From contig NC_088776.1 in the NCBI RefSeq assembly GCF_954871325.1, positions 39,046,508 to 39,110,507 on the forward strand: a stretch of 64,000 bases of DNA, given 5' to 3'. The translations under genes were made by a program, and so were the position numbers. Below are positions 47,514 through 58,914 of the stretch, in pieces. The stretch comes from Gordionus sp. m RMFG-2023 (taxonomy: Eukaryota; Nematomorpha; Gordioida; Chordodea; Parachordodidae). Under the pieces are notes generated by a model. It saw only the letters and a list, made by a program, of their open reading frames with translations, did not search any database and had not been told where the DNA came from. Within the stretch, counting starts at the first letter, position 1; the number at the start of each line of letters is the position of its first letter.

Positions 47514-47735
47514 TAGTGTTGTTAAACGGCTCGTTTTGAGCCGATTTTTAAAATCGGCTAACTCAATATTTCTTCCAGAAAAATATTACGCAAGCCTAAA
47601 GGATTTGCTCATAGGAAGAATAAAGGTCCAGACATATATTATAGAAATCTCGAGGCTTAAACAATCTTTTTCTGGCTAAAATATTGAGTTAGCCTTCTTA
47701 AAAAATCGGCTCAAAATGAGCCGTTTAACAACACT
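47514..47735. mobile_element. MITE, tagtgttgttaaacgg family, best-preserved copy
   Basis: Inverted ends tagtgttgttaaacggctcg and cgagccgt-like inverse close a 222-bp element flanked by a perfect 8-bp duplication, gtatcaac (47506-47513 and 47736-47743). The arms pair over about 70 bp. It lies just downstream of the gene 46344-47260. Confidence 0.92.
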
Positions 47736-47743
47736 AGTATCAA

Positions 47744-49116
47744 CTATAATTTTTTTAAATTATCTAGAAGTAAGGGTTAGTATGATAAAAATAACTAATT
47801 TTTGATAAGTAAATCATGATTTAAATATATTTTTTATATGTATTTAAAATAATTAGTTTTTCTTTTTGAATGAAAACATTTTATTATACATTATTTTACT
47901 ATATTTATAATTACTAATTTAATTATAAAAAATTATTTTCTTAAATTTTTGTTTTGATATAATATATTCATATATTTTTTTAAAATATAAATTATAATAT
48001 AGTATATAATATTATTTTATATTTATATAGAATTATATATTCTAATATTATTATTAATTTTACATATATATATATATATCAATAGGTAGTGCAATTTTCT
48101 ATATAAAATGAAGTATGTAAGTATTTAATCAATAGCAAAGCTACTTTTTGGGAACTATTGATTCCACATAATAGAGCCTAAATGGATTAATTAGCAAACT
48201 AATCTTATCGTTCATTTCCTATAAAACTAAAAAATAAATTCCCACTCCAATATATATAATATATAATAATTTTTATAATTTAAGTTTGTAATAAAATATT
48301 AATGACAAATAAAATAATTGGATATGTATATTTGGCAACATGAACAGTATTTTTAGATTATAATGCAAGAGTTGAAATACGTTATATCAATTGGAAAAGT
48401 ATGAAAGGAATTTAATATTTGTTATTTTTACATGTTGAGAAATTATATTCTGGTTAAAAATTTATTCTGACAGACCCAGAATTAAAATATTTATTCTTAT
48501 CCTATTTTGGAAATTTTAATATAGAAAATATTGGAGAACAAGCTTGTCCATAGAAATTTGATGGCCTCACATTTATGAAAATTAAAAACATAGAAAACTG
48601 ATAAAATTTTATTTCACAAATTGTTTTTACTACCCTTATGGATAATTGTCTTAAAAGGGCTGAAAGAGAGTAATGGAATTTGGTAATAAACTTATTTCAA
48701 TGAGGGCCCAAAATTAAGGTAAGGATTTTGATGTCATTGATACCAGATTTGAGGAATCTAGGGAAATATTTCTTCAGAAAAAAATAATTATCTTAAACTG
48801 GATATTTAAAATAATATTTATTTTGGCCCTGACTGGCAGGTCTCTACTTTAAATATACCTAAATAAATTTGTTTTTTAAATCCACCCCTCGAAGTTTTGA
48901 AGATTCAAGTAATTAAAAGAAATATCAGTTTTTTTTAAAATTATAAAATTATTAATCATATCCAGAGAAATATATTAGAAAATGTAATATCAAATTGTGA
49001 GATTTTAATTGAAGTACCTTACAAAGTGGGTGGCCATACGAACCCTTTTTTATAATAAGCTGTAAGATAATAAGGATTCGTTTAATGAATTTACTCCCCA
49101 TATTCTCAATCTTAAT
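47744..49116. other. AT-rich intergenic DNA, no gene seen
   Basis: A few GC-richer phrases (ctgacagacccagaatt at 48467, ggccctgactggcaggtctc at 48823) hint at decayed repeat ends, but no pairing partner could be fixed. Confidence 0.35.
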
Positions 49117-50441
49117 TCACGTTTTAAAACTAGAGGGAAGCGAGGTATTGTATTTTATATAAATATTTTTTAATTCAGGGAATTGTTCAAAAATAGTAAT
49201 TTTGCTATCATTATTTAAAAAATATCTATCCAATATATTATCTTCATGGTGATCAATTTCATGGAATCCAAAGAAATCTTCCAAATCATTGCAAGGTTCC
49301 CGTGAACTAGTAGTAGCTATTTTTCCGTCGGGTATTTGCCTTAAAAAATTAATTATTCTGCCTTTTAGTTCCATATTTTTTGGATTTTTTATCCATTCCC
49401 AATTCAATTTGAATGCAGGATGGACAATCGTTGCAATGATATTATCATCATTATAAATATTTGAAAATCTGCAATAAAGTTATTTAAATAGATATAATTT
49501 ATTTTTTATTATAAACCTTTTATTAATACCTCTTATAAGAGACTTTACAAGAGGTTGGCAAAACTCTAAATCTGTTAATTCGTTTAATTTTGAAATAAGT
49601 TTAGAAATGGTTGGACTTAGGAAACCCATGTCCATATGAAGCTCCCCTTCAAGGATTTTTAGAGCTTTTTCCATAGGCTCCATAACCTAAAATTTATTTA
49701 TTTCAATAAGATAACGATTATATTAATATTTACTTGACTATACTCTTTAATAAATTTACGTTCGTGGGAGTTAAAACGTATAAGCCCATGGTTATCACAC
49801 AACTCATCAAGGTCCTTTTGTTTTTCATCTAATATTTTATCTAGCAAAACCATAGACTCATAATAAGAATTCCAACTAGTGGAATTTGGGCATATTAGAT
49901 ACCTACCCAACTTTCTGATAATATCGTCCGCCATATTTGTAGATATATTTTGTTTATTCCACAAAGATTGACACTTTTGGAATAAATTTTGAGAAACTAT
50001 TTGAAAGCTTCTATCACCTAAAGCTTTCTCTGCGTCAACTGTTGCCACCAAATTGAGATTGTGGCAAGCACATAGTGAATGTTGAGGGAGATAATCAAAG
50101 CTTTCTGCCCTATTATTTAGGATATCATCAATATCCAGAAATTGGAAATCATCATCCATATCAGAACTTTTATCTTCAAACATTCTAAAAAATAAAAGGA
50201 AAGTTATAATTTTAAAATAAATATTTAAGATTACCTGAATGCTTTCACAAAGTTCCTACTATTATCAGTAATGGTTTTTATCACTTTATTCTGAATTTTA
50301 AAGCTTTTATGTATATCAATTATCATCTTGGCCAAAACATCAAAAGTATGCTTGCCTTGAACACGTCTTAGGGCTAAAGTTGCTGATTTTCTTTGCAATG
50401 ATTTTGTGTCAATCCAATGAACTGTTACACTCAAAAAAGAC
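49117..50441 (-). CDS. hAT transposase-like gene in four in-frame exons with tiny introns
   Basis: On the minus strand, exons 50441-50235, 50184-49734, 49686-49517 and 49468-49117 join through GT-AG introns of 50, 47 and 48 nt with matching phases, about 392 codons without a break. Motifs are typical of BED-type hAT transposases: SFLSVTVHWIDTKSL, KVIKTITDNSRNFVKAF, LPQHSLCACHNLNLVATVDA, LICPNSTSWNSYYESM, FCQPLVKSLIRGINKRF and IVHPAFKLNWEW. It stops at IKYNTSLPSSFKT, exactly where the C-terminal dimerisation domain (APVERLFS...) should begin. Upstream coding (50485-50870, including RQTLIAKIGLRYDKMMDDII and VCTTADCLE) continues the same protein, but the junction over 50442-50490 is out of phase by one base. 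No terminal inverted repeats were found, so both a domesticated gene and a damaged transposon are possible. Confidence 0.65.
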
Positions 50442-50484
50442 CTTTATAAGTTAAATTAATCAAGCACATTTAAAAATATAGGCA

Positions 50485-50870
50485 CTACCTTCTAAGCAAT
50501 CAGCTGTGGTACACACATAAGATACTCCAGATAGCATTTCTATAATATCATCCATCATTTTATCATAACGCAAACCTATCTTTGCTATTAGTGTTTGGCG
50601 GCACATTACCTTTGCTGAAATGGAAAACGTTTTTATCATTTTGACAAGCTAGGATTGTCTACAGTTGATAAAGGAACTAGTGTCTCAATGACATAATGAT
50701 TGCATTATCTCCTTCAGTTTTTGTAGGTTCATATATTTTTTGACTAAAATTTAATATTGACTGTTTTTTCTCAGAAGACTTTATATTTTGGCTAATATCT
50801 TTTTTATTATAACTATTGATATGATTTTCAATTTTTGAATATTGATTAACATGTACTCTCTAAATATAAA
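50485..50870 (-). pseudogene. Upstream part of the hAT-like gene
   Basis: Minus-strand text reads HVNQYSKIENHINSYNKKD near 50870-50800, KSSEKKQSILNFSQKIYEP near 50790-50720, and CRQTLIAKIGLRYDKMMDDI with YVCTTADCLE near 50610-50485. This order matches the linker and start of the catalytic core of BED-type hAT transposases. Pieces lie in different frames and the BED finger itself is not found. Confidence 0.5.
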
Positions 50871-51328
50871 TTTATAAATTAAATTAAAATTTATTTTATA
50901 AAAATCAACTTTATTTTTAACTGATAATCTAAAACATCAAATTATTAAGGTAGATTTTTTAAATAAGAAATTGACAAATATTTAATGAGCAGTATAAATA
51001 TCTTTTTAGGTACTTTATTTTTTTTTATTTTTGTAAATTTTTTTATTATTTATTTTACTTATTTTATAAATATAAAATAAAAATAAATAATTATTTTCCA
51101 AGTTTATTGATCAAAATAAAATAAGAAAAATCAAATTAAGATTAAATAAAATATAAATTTTACCATAATAAAATGTATATTTTTAAATTGGATGTTACAA
51201 TTCAATTTAAAAAAATACTTTAAATTTAGAAAAAAAATGTATAAAAAGGAGGTTAATGAGAAAATTAAAATAAATATTAAAATATAAAAAAGCATCATAT
51301 CTGACAACCCAAGCTCAACTAATATAAT

Positions 51329-52324
51329 TATACCTAAAACGAATTATTTGTTATTCGATATTCGATTCGATTCGTATTTTACGAATACGAATAACACAAT
51401 TATTCGATTCGAAAATTCGAATCGAATTCGAATAAGGAAAATATATTATTCGTCGAATAATTTTTTATCTATTATTCGATCGAATTATTCGAGATTATTC
51501 GACTAAATAATTTATAGTATTAATATATATTGGAAAATAATCATATATAAATCATATATTATTATTAAGAATTATTTGAAATTATTTCAATTTAATAAAA
51601 TCTCCTAGTGGAATAATGAAAATTGCGCCAAATTTTGAAACTCCATTTTAATTATCTCATAATAGACCATTACTTTAGAAATTTCTTTTATGATAGAGAT
51701 GGACGAAGAAGGTAATTTATATAACACATAACATATACAATTATAATAAACTGTTAATCCCATCACATCAAGAATGACGGGCAAACCTGATATTTCTCTT
51801 TCATTTGATGATGGAGAAATCATAAATTTGACTTTTTGCCTAAAGTTTTTACCACTTTATTTGTAAAATATTGCTAATGTCGTGTTATCTAAAATGGCGA
51901 GGAACATATTGTCGATACAGAAATCTTCAACCCCATGTGAGCGACTCTTTTCTGTTGGAGCTCATATGGTTACAAAATACAGAATGTCGTTAAAGGAGGA
52001 AACAATCCGAAAAACTTTATGTTTGAAAGATTGGCTGTTGTCAGATTTATCTACTACATTGATATGAATATTATATTGATTTTTCCACATTGTATATAAA
52101 TATATTATATATGTATGCTTCTATTTTGTCTCACTAATAAAATTTGTTTGTCTTTATCCTTAGTTAAATTTTACAAAATAAATTTTATAATAGATCTTTT
52201 TTAATTCATGGTAAATAAAATATTCGAATCGAATCGAATATTCCACGAATCGAATCGAATAATCATTTTATTATTCATACGAATACGAATAATAAATTAT
52301 TCGATTCGTATTTTTGTAGGTATA
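51329..52324 (+). mobile_element. hAT element, tacctaaaacgaat family, complete ends
   Basis: Ends tatacctaaaacgaat and gtatttttgtaggtata are flanked by a perfect 8-bp duplication aatataat (51321-51328 and 52325-52332). The element is 996 bp. It keeps only the C-terminal transposase fragment at 51882-52067. Copies at 749-3332 and 18645-19217 share its ends. Confidence 0.92.
51882..52067 (+). pseudogene. hAT transposase C-terminal dimerisation domain fragment
   Basis: The open frame reads NILSIQKSSTPCERLFSVG, then TKYRMSLKEETIRKTLCLKD, then WLLSD and a stop shortly after. This is the hATC block (SS..CERLFS.AG..., R..L......L.L..W). The catalytic core is absent. Confidence 0.85.
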
Positions 52325-52839
52325 AATATAATGAATTGCCAAAAATAATTAAAACCATTTTAAAAAAATTATTACAAAATAAACAAAATGATTTTACTTT
52401 TAAATGTTTTTTTAAATTAAAGCTTGAGATTTTAGAGAAAGATATCCTTTTGTTGTTAATACATAATAGGCATTTCGCCTTTAAGTTGACTTTATCATCT
52501 GTATCATCTATAAGCTTGAAATATTTTTTATATGGTGGAAATGGAAATTCAGTTTCTTCTTCTATGATCTCTAAATCCATAATATCTAAAACTTTTTTTT
52601 ATTATATATCTATAAAATGAATATTAATATGACTTACAAGATTTTTCAAAAAATTTTCAATATAAAAAGGAAAAACTGATGTTTAATGTTTAAAATTATT
52701 AGATGAAAAATCAATATAAAACTCGGCTCAACATTTAATAATGAATAAATTTAAATAAAATAAAATTTTATTTTAATTAAATTTTAATTAACAAATATTA
52801 TTAATATTTAAAAAATAATATAATTTATATATTAAATTT

Positions 52840-53330
52840 AAAGGAGCGGTGGAGCGGCGCTCTTCCGCTCCAGCCTTAAAAGAAGCTACTCCCGCTCCCG
52901 CTCCCGCTCCTCATTTTTAAAAAGGAGGGGGCGCTCCAGCTGTTTTTGAGAAAATGTAGCGGCGCTCCTGTAGCGCCGCTCCTTAACAACTCTGCTATTT
53001 AGTATTTCAAAACAGGTCTTAGGGGAGAGGCGTGGGTGTTTGTTAGATTCTAATTTAGAAAATTTATTACTTTTTAAAGCTAATAAAAGATTATAAATAT
53101 GATATATCATATAATATAAATAAAACGTTTTGATAAAAAAATATGATTTTGTTTCGTGTACCTTCTAAAAAAATGAAAATCAAAGGAGCGGTTATGGAGC
53201 GGCACTCCATTAGTTGGAGCGGGAGCGCTCCTTTTAATATGTAGTAGCGGGAGCGGGAGCTCGCTCCTTTTGAGAAGGTAGGAGCGGTAGCAGGAGCTCT
53301 CTACTTTTAAAAAGGAGCGTTAACAACTCT
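52840..53330. repeat. Two GC-rich right ends of a taacaactctg hAT-type family
   Basis: Dense ggagcgg/ccgctcc repeats end twice in taacaactct(g), at 52994 and 53330. Both are right-hand termini; no left terminus (cagagttgttaa) is seen, so these are truncated copies. The repeats pair with each other as hairpins (gagcggcgctcttccgctcc). Confidence 0.6.
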
Positions 53331-53344
53331 CCATTTTATTTTTG

Positions 53345-53458
53345 TTAAAGAGGCCATTTTATATCGGATCGGAAAATTTTATAATATTGGCCGATAACCG
53401 ATATTTTAAAATGGGCGAAATATCGGCCCGATCCGATAAAAATATCGGTACATCCCTA
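53345..53458. mobile_element. Right-end fragment of the tagggatgtaccgat family
   Basis: The stretch ending aatatcggtacatcccta, with ggcccgatccgat inside, matches the right arm of the element ending at 34817. Its left end is missing. Confidence 0.6.
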
Positions 53459-53597
53459 CTCAGATATATAACTGAATTGCCAAATAAATTGGATTCTATT
53501 AAGATAAATCGCTCAATATATGAAACAAAATATATTTTTTCGTTGTGGTAGTACTATTGATTAGCAATTTTCGCCTTATTTCTCTAGCGCTTTTTTC

Positions 53598-54695
53598 CAG
53601 AGTTATTAAACGCTACTTTTAAAAGTAGCGCGCTACCGCTATCACTATTTGTCAAAAAAAGTAACGCGCTATTAGCTAGGTAATTTGTTGCATTTTAATA
53701 ATAAAATCATTTCAATATTATCATCCCCAAGTCTAAAGCGACGATCAGAAAGTATAAGTTTTGCCTTACTAAATAATCTCTCTTCACTAGCACTTGAGAT
53801 TTTCTATTATACTATCTTTTATTCCAAAAAAATTATTAGTGGAAGTCTTCATGGTTGTAATTGGGCCATCTTTGTTTGGGGTGAGACTATAAATATCAAT
53901 GGCATCATCACCTATTTCCTCCTCTTCCAATACATGTTGACTATCATTCTCATATCCTCACCAAATATTCTATATTCATATTAAATAGTACAAATTATTG
54001 TTTTTAATAGAAATGTGTATAATATTTATCGATAATAGAGTGGAAAAATCATTTGGTAGGTATTCTAAATTTTGAACCTCAGGAATTATGATGTAACTAA
54101 GCAAAAATATTTTATCAAATGAATACATTGAATTCTCTATACTGTATATAAATTGATGGCCATTAATCACCAAGAAATAAATATAGTAAAAATCTACTAT
54201 TAGAATGTAAAAATTACAATTTACCTATTGATTTGATATTTTTTTTACATCTTTAAACAAATAAATTTAAAGCCAGTTTTGGTTTTTATATTTATAAAAA
54301 AAATTTCAAATCTAGGAAATGGGAAATTTGTATTATAGCTATTAAGAACATTTTATTCCCAGGTATCTTCCATTTCATCAATATAATTGTCTGAATCACT
54401 TTCAACGATTTGGATATCCATAGGCGTTGACATTTTAAATTATTAACACGTGATTTAGGTTTATAATACAAATGAAAATATAAATTACAAATTGAAAATA
54501 TATTTCAATTTCAAAATTAAATTATAAATCATAAAAATTATAATTAATTATGATATTATATTTAAATTTTCATGTTTACTTACATTCATTAGTAGCTAAG
54601 TAGCGCTCAAAAAAAGTAGGGTGCTAAAAAATTAAATAACTACAAAAACAGTATCCGCTATTAGCTATAGCTACCAAACTACTTTCACAACTCTG
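53598..54695 (-). mobile_element. hAT element with cagagttattaaacgc ends and a perfect 8-bp duplication
   Basis: Ends cagagttattaaacgctact and agtttggtag...cacaactctg are imperfect inverses. They lie between perfect copies of cttttttc (53590-53597 and 54696-54703). Minus-strand transposase traces are an N-terminal MSTPMDIQIVESDSDNYIDE (54434-54357) and a C-terminal SEERLFSKAKLILSDRRFRL (about 53820-53690), the hAT dimerisation domain. The middle is deleted. Confidence 0.88.
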
Positions 54696-55279
54696 CTTTT
54701 TTCCCGATATTGACATCGCTTTTATAAATTCGCTATATATAATTCACAAAATAGTTTTAGCTATATTGTCTTCGCGATTTGGGCTTCGCGTTAGCTATTT
54801 TCACGATAAGTTTCTCTCTAAAGAGTTCTCGGTAAGGGTTTAACTATTAAAAATTATCTACATTGTCGTCCCTGAATATCCTTTGCAAATGTGGATTTAC
54901 AACTAAAGTTTCTCTATATAATCAATTCATTATAATAAACATTCGCGATAAAAGTTTCGCATGTGTTTTGGGATAAAAGTTTCGCTGTTTTGAGTTTGTT
55001 AAATATAAAACTGTATTGAGTTTGAAAAATATCTTGAGAAATTTTTTAAGCAAAAGATTTTTTGGAAAAATTATTATTTCATCTTGAAAGATTTTTTATT
55101 CAGATAAAAAAGAATGTTTTGAATTTTTGGGTAAAATTTGACCAAAAATCTTTAAAACTTATATATTTATTTTAATAAATTAGGCAACTGTCTACTTTGA
55201 AAAGTTGGCAGATTTTTAAATTTTTCCATTTGCTCGAGACCTTCATAAAGTGGGCATATTCATTTTTATCGTAGACCTG

Positions 55280-55413
55280 CAGAGGTACCATTTGCATGAC
55301 CCGGCCCTGATTTTTTTTAAAATATATTTTATTTATTTTTAATTTTTATAGCTAAAAATGACGATTTAAATTATACGTATTTAAAAAAATTAAAATAACC
55401 CGGGCCCTGCAGT
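55280..55413. mobile_element. Short element or left end with cagaggtaccatttgca terminus
   Basis: The terminus cagaggtaccatttgca appears here and at 63930, and inverted at 57014-57030 and 3564-3580. A weak inverse, ctgcagttctctg, ends at 55413, so it may be a very short MITE. Arms carry cccggccctg/cccgggccctg. Confidence 0.4.
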
Positions 55414-56131
55414 TCTCTGATTTATATTTTAAGCTTATTCATGTCAAACAAAATTAATAAAGAACAAATATGTCAAATTATCGTTAATTAAAAAAACTTA
55501 TGTTATTAAATTTCTAAGTCAGACACAAGGGGAATGTGCTAAAAGATTTTTTCTACTAAATCCCAAAAGACATTATCAAGCCCCACGCAAATTAAACATA
55601 TTGTACCAAATAAACAAAGATAAGGTCTTATATTTCATAAATTAATATTATATTTTTATTGTTGTTTATTTTATTATAATTTCGTACATTCTTATTTTTA
55701 TATTAGTTTATGTACACACAAATAATTTTACTATTTTGATGGTTTAATAAAATAAAAAAATTATTTACAAATGGTTTTACATAATCTCACTTTTCGATAA
55801 ACTAAGCATGTGCCGATATTGAACTTTTAGAAAAATATCGGATCAGTCGATATTTCTTAAATATATAACCGATACCTATTTTTACATAATTTTTACAGTT
55901 TTTATCCATATTTTATATTTATTTTTGTAAACTAATTTTCCTTTCTCATAATAAATCTTCATAACTCCCACAGAATAGTGTGAATGTGAAAGAAGAGCCA
56001 CTTATAAAATAAAAATGTTTAATGTTTTTTTGGTAACTTACTGAAACTCGGGAAAATTTTTAATATAATTTTTTTATTTAAAAATAATAAATATGCGATC
56101 GTGTGGATATGGGTGGAAATTTTTTGATGTA

Positions 56132-58914
56132 TAGTGCTGTAAAAATTTCTAAAAAAATCGAACGCGTTCAATGTTCATTGACAAAAATCGAACGCGTTCG
56201 CGTTCGTTCAAAATTTTATGTTAAATTTTTTAAAATTTAATTTAATTTAATATAAATAAATATTATATTTTTTAACACAATATATTAGCCATGTTAAATA
56301 AAATAATAATGTTTTATTTTGATAATATAATTATAAATACAATATAATATAGCCAGGCGCGTACGCAGGAATTTGGTCTGGGGTGAGGATAATAAATTTT
56401 TTAAGAAATATTATTGTATTTAAAATATTAAGCATAAATTTATTAGAACTAATAACTTTTCTAATACACAATTTAAATTAATGTGAATTATAAAAAAATT
56501 ATATATATATAAACCAGCATTGATAAACTATAAATAAATGTGAATTAAAAATATAAAGTGAATATAACCACGATATGAATCACTTAAATAACCCAAAAGT
56601 GAAATAAAATTGAAATGTGAATATTTTGAGCCTTTAAAATTTATATATATAAAGTATAAAAAATTTAAATGTTGGAAATATAAATTAATAAATAATTGTA
56701 TTTTGTATGTTTTGTTCTAATTTTTCAATTATCTCATCCTTGCTTGGCGTTAAATGCCTATGAATATTCAAAAGATCCAAAGGCCGGGCCGTATTCAAAT
56801 ATACCCTGGCCAGGGCTGAAATTTTTTTTAAAAAATATCTGGGCCGGGCTGTATATTTTAAAACCAAATATTTAAATCGCCATTATTAGCTATAAAAATC
56901 AAAAATAAATATAATTTATTTAAAAAAAATTCTGGCCGGGCCTGAATATTTTTTTTAAAAAAACCCGGGCCGGGCCGAAAAAAATTTTGAAAAAAAAAAT
57001 CCGGGCCGTATCCTGCAAATGGTACCTCTGCAGGGCTCTGTTATTCTTCTTAAAAAAGAGAATGTTCTCTCATTAGTTTACTAATGGGAAGAGTTGCTAA
57101 TATATATAACCATTTTAATACATTGGGAAGGGAATATATTCTAAAATGTGTTTGAAATAATGAAAAGCATCCATTACATTTTTTGGGACTGTATCAACCA
57201 TAGTTAACTTTTAATCATAGTTCAGCTAATAAGGCATCATAAGATACTTTAACATCTTCATGATAAAAATCTAACAAATGTTTATTTTTTTTCTATCACC
57301 ATCTGAAGGTTGGGAAGGCTTTTGTGGAAATAATATCTGCAGATTGGTAAGTGATGCATGATGAATTAAAAACCATTCATTTATTTGGGTTATAAATGTA
57401 CCTAAGAGAGGGGAATTTCATTTATAATACTCTTCTACTGATCCTATATTAATGTTTTAACGATGAGCTTGCTAGCTACGACTCAACAATAAAATATGAA
57501 ATTCTTCATCAACATTAGCTCTAATATCCTTGAGTTCTAATAAAATGATCTCCGCTATTCTCATCTTCTTAATCAAGTCAATGTCATGTTTTTGAAAAGT
57601 ATTACATGAGAAAAAAAATTTGAAATAAGTATTGAATTCAATATTTTCTTGCTTCTGAGGAAATATTTCTTTCAAGCCATTGTGATATTTCAGTAACAGC
57701 ATTAATAATCGGCTCTTCTAACTCCATAAAAGCTGTTACTGCTTGATGGCGAAGACTATCTCGTTGGACAAGCTTACAATTTCTTTCTCCCTGTTGGACA
57801 AGAAGTTTCAGAGATAATTATTATTTGACTAGAAATTAAGATAAATATTACGCCACTAAAATTAGAAAATAATAGGTAAATATTACGCCAAGGAAAACTT
57901 GAAATCAGAATTAATTGATAAATAACTTAGTATGAATGTGATAAATAAATGTAATTAAATATATATATATATATGAGATAGGAATAATAATTTAACAAAT
58001 ATAAATTAATTAATATTAACAATAATATTTTTGAAAAATATAATCTGGCATCTGCATTTTTTGGCTTTGGGGGGGGGGGGATTTGTTCCACTGCCCCCCC
58101 CCAATATAGCGAATAAAAAAATATTTTTATTTATAAAAAAATTTTCCTATTAAATTTTAGTAACAATTGTTTTTTCAAAATTTTCATCTGATAGAAAGGA
58201 ACACTTGGCAGTTCACACGGCATTAGCTATACTAAAAACGCGCTCTACAGGGGCAGAGGGGATTGTGGTATTATACTTAATAAACAATTCTTTTAACGTG
58301 GGGAATTTATCAAAAACATTTATTGTTTTGTCCTTAGCTTCAAAAGATTGAGATAAGTTATCCTCCTTCAATCCATCCTTTACTTATTAGTCAAAAAAAG
58401 GGATATCTTGAAATTAACAGTTTTTGCATTATCATTTCTATAGTTTTCAATGCATTTTTCAATATTAATATAAGTTAATTTTTTATAGGTTTGTTCTGTG
58501 GAAGTTTTATCCATGGCCATTGAAGCTTGAATATTGGATGTATAATGCAGAAAGAACATATTGATCTTCATATATATATTCAAATCTTCAAAAAATTAAA
58601 AAATATATAATTAATTTGATAGTGATAGGTTTAATAATCCCATTTAATACTATGTCTATCAATGGTTGACCATATTTTAGGCTACTAATTTTTTTTTAAT
58701 TTTAAATAAAAATTCGGATTAAAATTAAATTTTTCTAATAAATAAAAATAAAAGGTGTTTTTAAAATTGAACGGACGTTAAATTCGAACGCGTTCGTCAT
58801 AAAAAAAGAACGCATTCACGTTCAAAGTTCGTCATAAATAAAAGGAACGCCGTTCACCATTTTTTTTCAAAAAAAAACGAACTTCGTTCTTGAACGCGTT
58901 CGTTTACAACACTA
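56132..58914 (-). mobile_element. hAT element (tagtgctgtaa family) with another hAT nested inside
   Basis: Left tagtgctgtaaaaa and right tttacaacacta are inverse, and both arms contain gaacgcgttcg repeats. A minus-strand C-terminal transposase relic near 58150-58280 reads YNTTIPSAPVERVFSIANAV followed by a stop, then CSFLSDENFEKTIV. Element 56354-58102 is inserted in the left arm. An unoccupied copy of the target site exists in inverted orientation at about 59405-59460. Confidence 0.75.
56354..58102 (-). mobile_element. hAT element with ZMYM1-like transposase pieces (copy B)
   Basis: The left end is caggcgcgtacgcagg. The flanks aatatagc at 56346-56353 and 58103-58110 form a perfect 8-bp duplication. 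The right end stops after a C-run and lacks the final ctgcgtacgcgcctg seen in copy A (ends 4676). A minus-strand frame at 57472-57702 reads HNGLKEIFPQKQENIEFNT, then KKMRIAEIILLELKDIRANV, then DEEFHILL, which resembles ZMYM1-like hAT transposases. The left third holds ggccgggcc repeats ending in tgcaaatggtacctctg at 57030. Confidence 0.75.
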
